DNA of 47,461 bases from Prevotella sp. (GTDB lineage: Bacteria > Bacteroidota > Bacteroidia > Bacteroidales > Bacteroidaceae): contig JAILPA010000062.1 in NCBI GenBank assembly GCA_024690505.1, positions 1 to 47,461 on the forward strand. The letters run 5' to 3'. The notes under the pieces were generated by a model. That model saw only the letters and a list, made by a program, of their open reading frames with translations, was not told the DNA's origin and made no database searches. Positions within the stretch are counted from its first letter, which is position 1; the number at the start of each line of letters is the position of its first letter. The position numbers were made by a program, and so were the translations under genes. Shown here piece after piece: positions 9,098 to 16,866 of the stretch.

Positions 9098-9372
9098 TCG
9101 GCTTAAGGAATACTGTCTTGGCAACGAAGGGGTGGAAAATGAACTCTGCAAGGTAGGCAGGAATAATGAATTTTCTTTACACGGATATTTTTACCAAAAG
9201 GGAAGGATAGCTTTGAGGGTGGAAAAGTACCGCTTTTTGACCCTCAAAGCTGTCCTTTTCCACCCTCAAAGCGGTGCTTTTCCAAAATTGCTGTTCTGTG
9301 GCGTTTTTTGCGAATTAGAATTTTCCTTACATTCCGACTGCTCAATCAAGCTGTTGCGATGCGTAGCGAACA
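9098..9372 (+). repeat. Dispersed ~280-bp intergenic repeat, copy A, with 4 x 22-bp array
   Basis: It aligns along nearly its whole length with copy C (38975-39256). Shared blocks are TCGGC..TAAGGAATACT, GAATTTTCTTTACACG, the array, TTTTTGCGAAT-AGAATTTTC, CTTACATTC and GCTCAATC. The array occupies 9202-9289: four units of exactly 22 bp with cores GAAGGATAGCTTT (9202), AAAGTACCGCTTT (9224), AAAGCTGTCCTTT (9246) and AAAGCGGTGCTTT (9268). Units 1 and 3, and units 2 and 4, are reverse complements apart from single changes. No convincing coding sequence. Confidence 0.85.
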
Positions 9373-9373
9373 A

Positions 9374-9407
9374 GAAGCGGTGCGACTTTTCATCATCGCA
9401 CCGCTTC
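9374..9407. terminator. Perfect 12-bp hairpin, possible terminator
   Basis: Arms 9374-9385 and 9396-9407 (GAAGCGGTGCGA and its exact complement) with a 10-nt loop. On the + strand it is followed by ATTAGTCTGTTTC, a poor U-tract; on the minus strand by TTGTTCGC. It lies about 95 nt downstream of the minus-strand promoter at 9475-9506. Confidence 0.5.
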
Positions 9408-9474
9408 ATTAGTCTGTTTCTATGTTTTCTGTGTTAGTAGTTTAAGGAAAAAAAGGTTGGATTCTTTGCATTGG

Positions 9475-9506
9475 CAAAGGTACGTTTTTTTTTCTTTGCA
9501 ACCAAA
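9475..9506 (-). promoter_or_regulatory. Orphan minus-strand promoter
   Basis: On the minus strand: TTTG (9506-9503), exactly 20 nt, TACCTTTG (9482-9475), a full housekeeping consensus. No minus-strand gene follows before clpC, which is on the other strand. The only features downstream are the 12-bp hairpin at 9374-9407 and repeat copy A. Candidate small RNA of about 95-100 nt, or the relic of a lost gene. Confidence 0.55.
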
Positions 9507-9557
9507 TTTTCTGTTGACTTTTTTTGATGTATCGTGGCATAACATGAAAAAAATGAT

Positions 9558-9565
9558 TATCTTTG
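9558..9565 (+). promoter_or_regulatory. -7 box upstream of the GH35 operon
   Basis: TATCTTTG, 38 nt before the GH35 ATG. There is no TTTG at the usual 19-21 nt distance, so activity may depend on an activator. Confidence 0.5.
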
Positions 9566-9602
9566 CACCCGTCAAAGAGACAATAACTAAAATCCGATAG
9601 GA

Positions 9603-11684
9603 ATGAAACTGCTGACAAAGATTTTCGTGACAAGTAGCTTGGCCTTGTTGTCGACTGTGGGTGCCGGCGCTTCCGACTTTGGCAAGCCTGTGACGTGGGA
9701 CCGTCATAGCCTGGTCATCGACGGTCGACGCGTCTGTCCAGTCATGGGCGAGGTACACTATTCGCGCATACCCGCCGAGGAATGGGCCAATGAGGTGAGG
9801 AAGATAAAAGAGGGGGGCGTGACCATGATTGCCACCTACGTGTTCTGGAACCACGTGGAGGAGCAGGAAGGCATCTTCAACTGGAGCGGCCAGCGCAACC
9901 TGCGACGCTTCCTCGAGGTGTGCAAGCAGCAGGAGATGCCAGTCATCATCAGGGTAGGACCTTTCTGCCACGGCGAGGTGCGCAATGGCGGCATCCCCGA
10001 CTGGTTGTGGAATCCCTCTCCCTCTCTCCCAGGAGAAGAGGGTGGTGGCAAGCCCGTTAAACTGCGCAGCACTGACCCCCGCTTTCTGGCTTACGTCGAG
10101 AAGCTCTATCGTCAGATCTTTACGCAGGTTCAGGGTCTGCAGTGGAAGGACGGAGGCCCCCTCATCGCCTGTCAGTTCGACAATGAGTATCGTGGCTCAG
10201 GCGACTACCTCATGGCGCTGAAGAAGATAGCACTCCAGATAGGCTTCGACCTGCCTTTCTACACCCGGACAGGCTGGCCCGAACTGTCGAAGCCAGTTCC
10301 CTTTGGCGAGATGGTGCCACTCTATGGCGACTATGCCGACGGCTTTTGGGAGAAATCGACTGGTGAAAGTGCGGGCAACTACTACAAGGCGTTCAATTTC
10401 AAGGCATTCCGCTCCAGCACGGCTATCGGCACCGACATTCTCGGTGAGCAGCGAGAGACGGTGACCAAGGGCGACCAGGACTATCCCTATTTCACCTGCG
10501 AACTGGGCGGCGGCATGGCTACGGCTTATCACCGCAGGCCATACATCTACCCTGAGGATTGCTACTCGTTGGCCATCGTCAAACTGGGCAGCGGCTCGAA
10601 CCTGCTGGGGTACTATATGTACCACGGTGGCACTAACCCCCGAAGCACTACGGGCATCACCTTGAACGAGACGCAGCGCACACTGGGCACGGCCAACAAC
10701 GACCTGCCTGTGATGACCTATGACTTCCAGGCACCGTTGGGCGAATTCGGACAGCCTTACCCACAGTACTACATGTTGCGACCACTGCACCTCTTCATGC
10801 ACGACTGGGCTGAGACGCTGGCACCGATGGAGGCCACCTTCCCTGCCCAGCAGGACCTGAAGAAGGGTGACGATGCGGAGCTGCGTTGGGCTGTCCGCTA
10901 TAAGGACGACAGCGGATTCATCTTCATCAACAACTACGAGCGCCTGCAGAACCTGTCGGCGAAGAAGAACGTCGAGCTGGCAGCGTGTGGAGTCGTCTTG
11001 TCGCGCCTCAACATTCCCTCGGGCTGTATGGCTGTCTTCCCCGTCAATATCGATGGCATACGCTACGCCACGGCACAACTCGTGGCCAAACGTGATGGCA
11101 ATATCTATATGATGCAGGTTGACGGCGTGCCCACCACTATCTGTATGCAGAACGGCAAGACGCTGAAGAACGTCAAGCCACGGGGCACGACGAAACCTGT
11201 CGTCGGCAACGTCTATCTGCTCACAAGGCAGGAGGCCGGGCATCTGTTCCTAAGCAATGGTGGAGACTGTCCCCAGGAGTACGCGGCTCCTGTCGTCTCC
11301 AAGGTGAAGGAGGCAGGCCCGCTGCGAACGATTGTAAAGGGAAAGGCGAAGGTGGCCGAGGCTCCGTCGGAAGACGACTGGCAGCAGGCTGCTGTCTACC
11401 GCATCGAGCTCCCCCTCTCATCGCAGGAGGCCGGGGGTAAGCTCCTTAGCATCGCCTATCAGGGCGATTGTGCCCGGCTGTATGCTAACGGGCATCTCGT
11501 TGCCGATAACTTCCAGTACGGCCGCCCCTTCCTCTACGGGCTATGGCGACTGCCAAAAGGTACTAAGGAACTGGAACTGCGCATCCTGCCCCTGCAGGCC
11601 AGCGCACCCATCTATCTGCCCCGCGAGGCTGACAAGACGCCAGGGGAAAGCATCAAGAGCATAACCATCACAAAGACATTATGA
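9603..11684 (+). CDS. GH35 beta-galactosidase, secreted
   Basis: 693 residues with a signal peptide (1 to about 23, ending GAGA). GH35 hallmarks: MGEVHYSRIPAEEW, MIATYVFWNHVEEQEG, IIRVGPFCHGEVRNGGIP, acid/base Glu in CQFDNEY, and nucleophile Glu in FTCELGGG. It releases beta-linked galactose from the non-reducing end, for example from galactan side chains of pectin. Its ATG-TGA overlap with the next gene (11681-11684) shows tight operon coupling to a sugar transporter. Residues about 138-150 (PSPSLPGEEGGG) interrupt the usual run from the PDWL motif into KPVKLRS and are encoded by a short palindrome at 10020-10042. Exact substrate is inferred. Confidence 0.9.
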   Translation: MKLLTKIFVTSSLALLSTVGAGASDFGKPVTWDRHSLVIDGRRVCPVMGEVHYSRIPAEEWANEVRKIKEGGVTMIATYVFWNHVEEQEGIFNWSGQRNLRRFLEVCKQQEMPVIIRVGPFCHGEVRNGGIPDWLWNPSPSLPGEEGGGKPVKLRSTDPRFLAYVEKLYRQIFTQVQGLQWKDGGPLIACQFDNEYRGSGDYLMALKKIALQIGFDLPFYTRTGWPELSKPVPFGEMVPLYGDYADGFWEKSTGESAGNYYKAFNFKAFRSSTAIGTDILGEQRETVTKGDQDYPYFTCELGGGMATAYHRRPYIYPEDCYSLAIVKLGSGSNLLGYYMYHGGTNPRSTTGITLNETQRTLGTANNDLPVMTYDFQAPLGEFGQPYPQYYMLRPLHLFMHDWAETLAPMEATFPAQQDLKKGDDAELRWAVRYKDDSGFIFINNYERLQNLSAKKNVELAACGVVLSRLNIPSGCMAVFPVNIDGIRYATAQLVAKRDGNIYMMQVDGVPTTICMQNGKTLKNVKPRGTTKPVVGNVYLLTRQEAGHLFLSNGGDCPQEYAAPVVSKVKEAGPLRTIVKGKAKVAEAPSEDDWQQAAVYRIELPLSSQEAGGKLLSIAYQGDCARLYANGHLVADNFQYGRPFLYGLWRLPKGTKELELRILPLQASAPIYLPREADKTPGESIKSITITKTL
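10014..10052 (+). repeat. In-frame palindromic insertion in the GH35 gene
   Basis: CCCTCTCTCC (10020-10029) pairs with GGAG-A-AGAGGG (10032-10042), a 10-bp stem with one bulged base and almost no loop. It encodes a Pro/Ser/Gly-rich patch in an otherwise conserved region, and length is a multiple of three or otherwise frame-neutral since the ORF continues. Confidence 0.5.
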
Positions 11685-12973
11685 AACAGTCAAAAGGATT
11701 CCTGTATTTTATCTGCGCCGTGTCGGCTATGGGCGGACTGCTCTTCGGCTACGACTGGGTGGTCATCGGCGGTGCTAAACCGTTCTACGAAATCTATTTC
11801 GCTATTACCGAATCGCCGCTGATGCAAGGTGTCGCCATGTCGACGGCCCTTGTGGGATGTCTCTTTGGTGCCATGGTGGCGGGAGCCGCTGCCGACAGGT
11901 ATGGACGCAAGCCATTGCTGATGCTGTCGGCAGTGCTGTTCACGGTGTCGGCAGTTGCCACGGGCCTGTTCAACGACTTCACCCTGTTCAACATCGCCCG
12001 TTTCGTGGGTGGTGTGGGCATCGGCGTGGCCTCAGCCCTGTCACCGATGTACATTGCCGAGGTGAGCCCGGCCGAGATACGCGGACGCATGGTCAGCCTG
12101 AACCAGATGACCATCGTCTTGGGCATCTTGGCGGCACAGATAGTCAATATGCTTTTGGCACGCGACACCTCCGTGGCCGATAGTCAGATGTGGAACGTAG
12201 AATGGGGATGGCGATGGATGTTCTGGGCCGAGACGTTGCCTGCGGCCTTGTTCCTCTTGATGAGTTTCTTCATTCCTGAGTCGCCTGTCTATCTGAAGAT
12301 AAAGATGAGAACAATACAACACACAGACCAGGAGGCGGGGCTTAAGGAACTGTTCCAAAGCAAGTATGGCAAGGTGTTGCTGTTGGGCCTCGTCATCGCC
12401 GTGTTCCAGCAGTGGTGCGGTACGAACGTCATCTTCAACTATGCTCAGGAAATCTTCGTGGTGGCAGGCTTTGATGTCGATGGCATGTTTATCAACATCG
12501 TTATTACAGGCATCGCCAATGTGCTGTTCACCATTCTTGCCCTCTATACCATCGAGAAATGGGGTCGACGCACCCTCATACTCTTGGGGGCAGGCGGGCT
12601 GGGCCTCATCTACCTCATACTGGGAACCTGCTATTTTTTCGGCGTGACGGGTGTGGCGATGGTGGCCCTCGTGGTGGCAGCTATCTCAGTGTATGCCATG
12701 ACGTTAGGCCCTGTCACCTGGACATTGCTGGCCGAGATTTTCCCCAATCGCATCCGTGGCGTTGCCATGGCCACCTGCACCTTTGCCCTCTGGGTAGGCT
12801 GCTGCACGCTGACTTTCTCCTTCCCGTCGATGAACGTTGCGTTGGGCAGTAGCGGCACCTTCTGGGTCTATTCCGCCATCTGCGCCTGTGCCTTTGTGTT
12901 CCTGCTGCGTCGTTGTCCTGAGACCCAGGGCAAGACCTTGGAGGAACTGGAGAAGGAACTAGTATCGAAATGA
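11681..12973 (+). CDS. MFS sugar transporter (sugar porter family)
   Basis: 430 residues with about 12 membrane helices. Sugar-porter signatures are clear: GGLLFGYDWVVIGGA in TM1, DRYGRKPLL in the 2-3 loop, the EVSPAEIRGRMVSLNQ segment after TM4, PESPVYL before the central loop, QQWCGTNVIFNYAQEIF in TM7, EKWGRRTL in the 8-9 loop, EIFPNRIRG after TM10, and the C-terminal PETQGKTLEELE. It probably imports a monosaccharide by H+ symport across the inner membrane. Lying between GH35 and DUF5107, galactose or a related sugar is the best guess. Family members for xylose, arabinose or glucose look similar, so the sugar is not determined. Confidence 0.9.
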   Translation: MKQSKGFLYFICAVSAMGGLLFGYDWVVIGGAKPFYEIYFAITESPLMQGVAMSTALVGCLFGAMVAGAAADRYGRKPLLMLSAVLFTVSAVATGLFNDFTLFNIARFVGGVGIGVASALSPMYIAEVSPAEIRGRMVSLNQMTIVLGILAAQIVNMLLARDTSVADSQMWNVEWGWRWMFWAETLPAALFLLMSFFIPESPVYLKIKMRTIQHTDQEAGLKELFQSKYGKVLLLGLVIAVFQQWCGTNVIFNYAQEIFVVAGFDVDGMFINIVITGIANVLFTILALYTIEKWGRRTLILLGAGGLGLIYLILGTCYFFGVTGVAMVALVVAAISVYAMTLGPVTWTLLAEIFPNRIRGVAMATCTFALWVGCCTLTFSFPSMNVALGSSGTFWVYSAICACAFVFLLRRCPETQGKTLEELEKELVSK

Positions 12974-13029
12974 CGAAATAGCGAAACGTCGAAATGTTGA
13001 TATGTCGAAACATCGAAACTACAAAACAA
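12966..13029 (+). repeat. 8 x 8-bp tandem repeat at a gene junction
   Basis: Eight 8-bp units of consensus CGAAATNN; the fifth unit is degenerate. The first unit contains the transporter's TGA stop (12971-12973) and the last ends 7 nt before the next ATG, so the repeat makes up almost the whole spacer. Confidence 0.8.
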
Positions 13030-13036
13030 TAAAGCT

Positions 13037-16000
13037 ATGTCTGTAAAAGCATGGAGAGAGTTGGTGACCATTCCAACCTATGAAGTGGGAAAGCCGGATA
13101 AGAATCCGATGTTCCTCGAAAAGCGCGTCTATCAAGGCTCGAGTGGCGTCGTCTATCCCTATCCCGTCATTGAGACGATGAGCGACGAACCGACGCCGCA
13201 CGAGTGGCAGGCCATCTGGCTTGAGAACGAATACATCAAGGTGATGGTGCTGCCCGAGCTGGGCGGTCGTGTGCAGATGGCCTACGACAAGGTCAAGCAG
13301 TGCCACTTCGTGTACTATAACCACGTGGTCAAGCCCGCGTTGGTGGGACTCCTCGGCCCCTGGATCAGCGGCGGCATAGAGTTCAACTGGCCCCAGCATC
13401 ACCGTCCCTCGACCTACATGCCCGTGGACAGCACCATCGTGGAGAACGAGGATGGCTCAGTGACGGTGTGGGTGAACGAGATGGAACGCATGTTCCACCA
13501 GAAAGGTGCCGCCGGCTTCACCCTGCGCCCAGGGTGTGCCTACCTGGAGATTCAGGGCCGCGTGAGCAACCGCACACCGCTGCCGCAGACGTTCCTTTGG
13601 TGGGCCAACCCAGCCGTTGAGGTGAACGACGACTACCAGAGCGTATTCCCGCCCGATGTCAACGCCGTCTTCGATCATGGCAAGCGTGCCGTTTCCAGTT
13701 TCCCCATTGCCACAGGCACCTACTACAAGATGGACTACTCGGCCGGCGTGGACATCTCGAACTATCGCAACATCCCCGTTCCTACCAGCTACATGGCCGT
13801 GAACTCGAAGTACGACTTCGAGGGAGGCTACGAGAACGACACCCACGGTGGAATGCTCCACGTGGCCAGCCACCACTTCTCGCCTGGCAAGAAGCAGTGG
13901 ACGTGGGGCAACGGCGACTTCGGCCGGGCATGGGATCGTAACCTTACCGACTGCGCGTCAGCGACCGATGGGCTGCCCGCCGGCAGCATTCGCCAGGGTT
14001 TCCGCCCCTATATTGAGCTGATGGCCGGTGTCTATACCGAGAACCAGCCCGACTTCACCTGGCTGATGCCCTACGAGGAGAAGCAGTTCACGCAGTATTT
14101 CATGCCTTACCGTGAACTGGGCATCGTGAAGCAAGCCACGAAAGACCTTGTGATGAACATCGACGAGGCGGCCCCTGGTCAGGTGACGTTCAAGGTGCTG
14201 GCAACGTCGGCACAGACGGTACGCGTGACGCTCTGCAGCAAGAAGGGCGACAAGTACTTTGACCAGACGGTGACGCTCTCGCCAGAGGCGGTATTTGAAC
14301 AGACGGTCGGCGTAAAGGGCGCCACCATGAACGACCTGCTCTTTACCATCCTCTCCCCCCTTACCTCACATCCCTCACCCCTTTTGACATGGTTTGCCGA
14401 GCCCGACGACATCCGTCCCATCCCCGATGCTGCCGAGGCCGCTCTGCCACCTGCTGACACCAAGACGAACGACCAGCTCTACCTGACCGGCCTCCATCTG
14501 GAGCAATATCGCCACGCCACGTGGAGCGCCCTCGACTACTATGAGGAGGCCCTGCGCCGCGACCCCAACGATGTGCGCTGCCTCAACCAGACGGGAGTGT
14601 GGTATCTGCGCCGCGGACGTTTCGACAAGGCTGAGCCCTATCTGAGGCGGGCCGTGAAGATATGGCAGAAGCGCAACCCGAACCCCTACGACGGCGAGGC
14701 CCTTTTCAATCTGGCCCTCTGTCTGAAATATCAGTGCCGACAGTATGAGGCTTACGAGCTGTTCTGGAAATCCACCTGGAACAAAGGCTGGGCCGATGCC
14801 GGCTATTTCGAGGCCGCCTGTATCAGCGTCAGCCAAGGGCGTTACAACGATGCCCTTGACGAGCTGAACCGCTGTCTCATCTTCAACGGCTGCAACCACA
14901 AGGCGCGAGCCCTGAAAGCTGCCGTGCTGCGCAAGCTCGGACGCCAGGGAGAGCTGCCTTCATGGATAAGCGAGGACTACAAGCTCGACCACTTCAACTA
15001 TGGCTGCATGTACGAGGAGTATCTGCTGACCAACGATGAAGCTGTCCTTGAGCACATGACAAGGCTGATGCATGACAGCGTCTTCAATTACCACGAGCTG
15101 GCCCTCGACTATGCTCAGGCCGGCCTGTGGCAAGAGATGGTCGACATATTGCAGCTGGCCAAGGAACAGCATCCGCTCACCTATTATTATTTGGGCTATG
15201 CCACCCTGATGATGGGCGCCACCGATGAAGCCAAGGCCCTCTTTGCTAAGGCCGACACCATGAAGCCCGACTGCTGCTTCCCCAACCGCCTGGAAGACGT
15301 CCTGGCTCTTGAATCGGCCAAGGCGTGCCATCCCGACGGTGCCCGTGCTCCCTTCTATCTGGGCTGCCTCTACTATGCCGCCCGCCAGTACGACGTCGCC
15401 ATCGCGAACTGGGAACTTTCAGCCCGGCTCGACCCGCAGTTCCCCACCGTGTGGCGCAACCTGGCCCTGGCACGGTTCAACAAGCAGGGCTGCCAGGAAG
15501 AGGCACTGGAGTACATGGAGCGGGCCTTCCATCTGGACGAAAGCGACGCCCGCGTGCTGATGGAGCTCGACCAGCTCTACAAGCGCCTGCAGAAGCCTCA
15601 TGCCGAGCGGCTGGCCTTCTTGCAGCAGTATCCGCAGCTGATCAGCCAGCGCGACGACTTGGTGCTCGAGGAGATTACGCTGCTGAATCAGCTGGGACGA
15701 CACGAGGAAGCCATGCAGAAACTCGACAGCCACCAGTTCCACCCCTGGGAAGGCGGCGAGGGCAAGGTGCCCGCACAGTACCAGACGGCAAGGGTGGAGC
15801 TGGCAAAACAAGCCCTTGCCCGGCACGACTGCGACCGTGCAATCGACCTGCTGACCCAGTGCCTCGAGTATCCCCACCATCTTGGCGAGGGCAAACTCTA
15901 TGGTGCCCAGGAGAACGACTTCTACTTTTTTCTCGGCATGGCCTACGACATGAAGGCCGCTTCTTGTGTCCCCTCGGCAGCTAACGGTCAGAACCTTGGC

Positions 16001-16456
16001 GATTCGTCAGCCACACTCCATGATTCACTGAGAGCCAAGGCCCGCGAGTACTGGGAGAAAGCCACGCAGGGCCCGCAGGAGCCAGCCGCTGCCCTGTACT
16101 ACAACGACGCCAAGCCCGACAAGATTTTCTATCAGGGACTGGCCCTGCTGAAGCTGGGCCGTCTGGGCGAGGCCAACGGCAGGTTCTACAAGCTGGTGAA
16201 CTATGGCAAGCAGCACATCTTCGACCAGGTGGTGATGGACTATTTCGCCGTCTCGCTGCCAGACCTGCTCATCTGGGAGGATTCACTCGACAGCAAGAAC
16301 AAGATTCACTGCCAGTACATGTTGGCCCTCGGCTATTTCGGCTTGGGCGACAAGAAGCAGGCGCTGCGCTATCTTGAAGAGGTGCGTCAGCTCGACATCA
16401 ACCACCAGGGCATTCAGTCTATTCAACGTGAGTTCGACTTGGGTATTACTCAATGA
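13037..16456 (+). CDS. DUF5107 domain protein with TPR repeats
   Basis: 1139 residues, no signal peptide, so cytoplasmic. Residues about 1-330 are a DUF5107 domain (ENEYIKVMVLPELGGRVQMAYDK, GLLGPWISGGIEFNWPQHH), related to galactose-mutarotase-like beta-sandwich folds. From about 480 to the end are many tetratricopeptide repeats (ALDYYEEALRRDPNDVRCLNQ, YLRRAVKIWQKRNP, ALEYMERAFHLDESDARVLMELDQLYKRL). The family recurs next to glycoside hydrolase and sugar transporter genes, as here, where it is third in the GH35 operon. A role in sugar handling or sensing is inferred, not shown. Residues about 438-453 (ILSPLTSHPSPLLTWF) are encoded by a pyrimidine-rich repeat-like patch between the two regions. 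Confidence 0.88.
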   Translation: MSVKAWRELVTIPTYEVGKPDKNPMFLEKRVYQGSSGVVYPYPVIETMSDEPTPHEWQAIWLENEYIKVMVLPELGGRVQMAYDKVKQCHFVYYNHVVKPALVGLLGPWISGGIEFNWPQHHRPSTYMPVDSTIVENEDGSVTVWVNEMERMFHQKGAAGFTLRPGCAYLEIQGRVSNRTPLPQTFLWWANPAVEVNDDYQSVFPPDVNAVFDHGKRAVSSFPIATGTYYKMDYSAGVDISNYRNIPVPTSYMAVNSKYDFEGGYENDTHGGMLHVASHHFSPGKKQWTWGNGDFGRAWDRNLTDCASATDGLPAGSIRQGFRPYIELMAGVYTENQPDFTWLMPYEEKQFTQYFMPYRELGIVKQATKDLVMNIDEAAPGQVTFKVLATSAQTVRVTLCSKKGDKYFDQTVTLSPEAVFEQTVGVKGATMNDLLFTILSPLTSHPSPLLTWFAEPDDIRPIPDAAEAALPPADTKTNDQLYLTGLHLEQYRHATWSALDYYEEALRRDPNDVRCLNQTGVWYLRRGRFDKAEPYLRRAVKIWQKRNPNPYDGEALFNLALCLKYQCRQYEAYELFWKSTWNKGWADAGYFEAACISVSQGRYNDALDELNRCLIFNGCNHKARALKAAVLRKLGRQGELPSWISEDYKLDHFNYGCMYEEYLLTNDEAVLEHMTRLMHDSVFNYHELALDYAQAGLWQEMVDILQLAKEQHPLTYYYLGYATLMMGATDEAKALFAKADTMKPDCCFPNRLEDVLALESAKACHPDGARAPFYLGCLYYAARQYDVAIANWELSARLDPQFPTVWRNLALARFNKQGCQEEALEYMERAFHLDESDARVLMELDQLYKRLQKPHAERLAFLQQYPQLISQRDDLVLEEITLLNQLGRHEEAMQKLDSHQFHPWEGGEGKVPAQYQTARVELAKQALARHDCDRAIDLLTQCLEYPHHLGEGKLYGAQENDFYFFLGMAYDMKAASCVPSAANGQNLGDSSATLHDSLRAKAREYWEKATQGPQEPAAALYYNDAKPDKIFYQGLALLKLGRLGEANGRFYKLVNYGKQHIFDQVVMDYFAVSLPDLLIWEDSLDSKNKIHCQYMLALGYFGLGDKKQALRYLEEVRQLDINHQGIQSIQREFDLGITQ

Positions 16457-16482
16457 GCCTTCTTTCTTCAATGATTACAATT

Positions 16483-16696
16483 ATCTGCGAACCGCTAAAA
16501 ATAGCTTCATTGAACAAGTAGAATGTAAGGATAATTCAAATACTTGAAAAGTACCGTATAACGGGACTTTTGGAAAAGCACCGCTTTGAGGGTGGAAAAG
16601 GACAGCTTTTTGCCCCTCAAAGCGGTGCTTTTTGCCTCTCAAAGCTGTCCTTCCCTTTCTGTCAAAATATTGATGTAAAGAAAATTCGTTAATATT
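16483..16696 (-). repeat. Dispersed ~280-bp repeat, copy B (inverted), with 4 x 22-bp array
   Basis: It lies between two convergent gene ends. It is inverted relative to copies A and C: read on the minus strand it gives CGAATTTTCTTTACAT, array, AAAGTCCCGTTATACGG, CCTTACATTCTA and GCGGTTCGCAGAT. The array is at 16575-16662, with cores AAAGCACCGCTTT, AAAGGACAGCTTT, AAAGCGGTGCTTT and AAAGCTGTCCTTC at 22-bp steps. Units 1/3 are exact reverse complements; units 2/4 differ at one base. Confidence 0.85.
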
Positions 16697-16860
16697 CTAA
16701 CGGAGAATTTCGCTAATTTCACGAATTTAGCCCCGCTTATGATCAGTAACTTGGAAATACGTTTAATTTGTGAAATTCGTTGTTCTAAAAACTATATTTG
16801 TTCCTTAACAACGGCTTTAGCGGATTTCACGGGTTTAAGTCCTGCTGGTAATCAGTGACT
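16695..16860. repeat. Hairpin-family repeat, one and a half degenerate copies
   Basis: The bases after copy B resemble the hairpin at 8994-9080: imperfect arms around 16703-16735 and 16757-16785 (TGAAATTCGTTGTT) with ATGATCAGTAACTT in the loop. A second left arm AACAACGGCTTTAGCGGATTT at about 16808 is followed by CTGCTGGTAATCAGTGAC, ending just before the mutY stop. Confidence 0.6.
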
Positions 16861-16866
16861 TTTGTA

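Noticed and set aside
9132..9437. 101-codon ORF across repeat copy A
   Set aside because: It runs through the 22-bp array and flanks; copies B and C do not preserve the frame, so it is not a gene.
14351..14392. Frameshift in the DUF5107/TPR gene
   Set aside because: The pyrimidine-rich patch looked like a disruption, but the frame stays open and TPRs continue normally.
16575..16662. CRISPR array
   Set aside because: Units are continuous 22-bp dyads with no unique spacers, only four units, and no cas genes.
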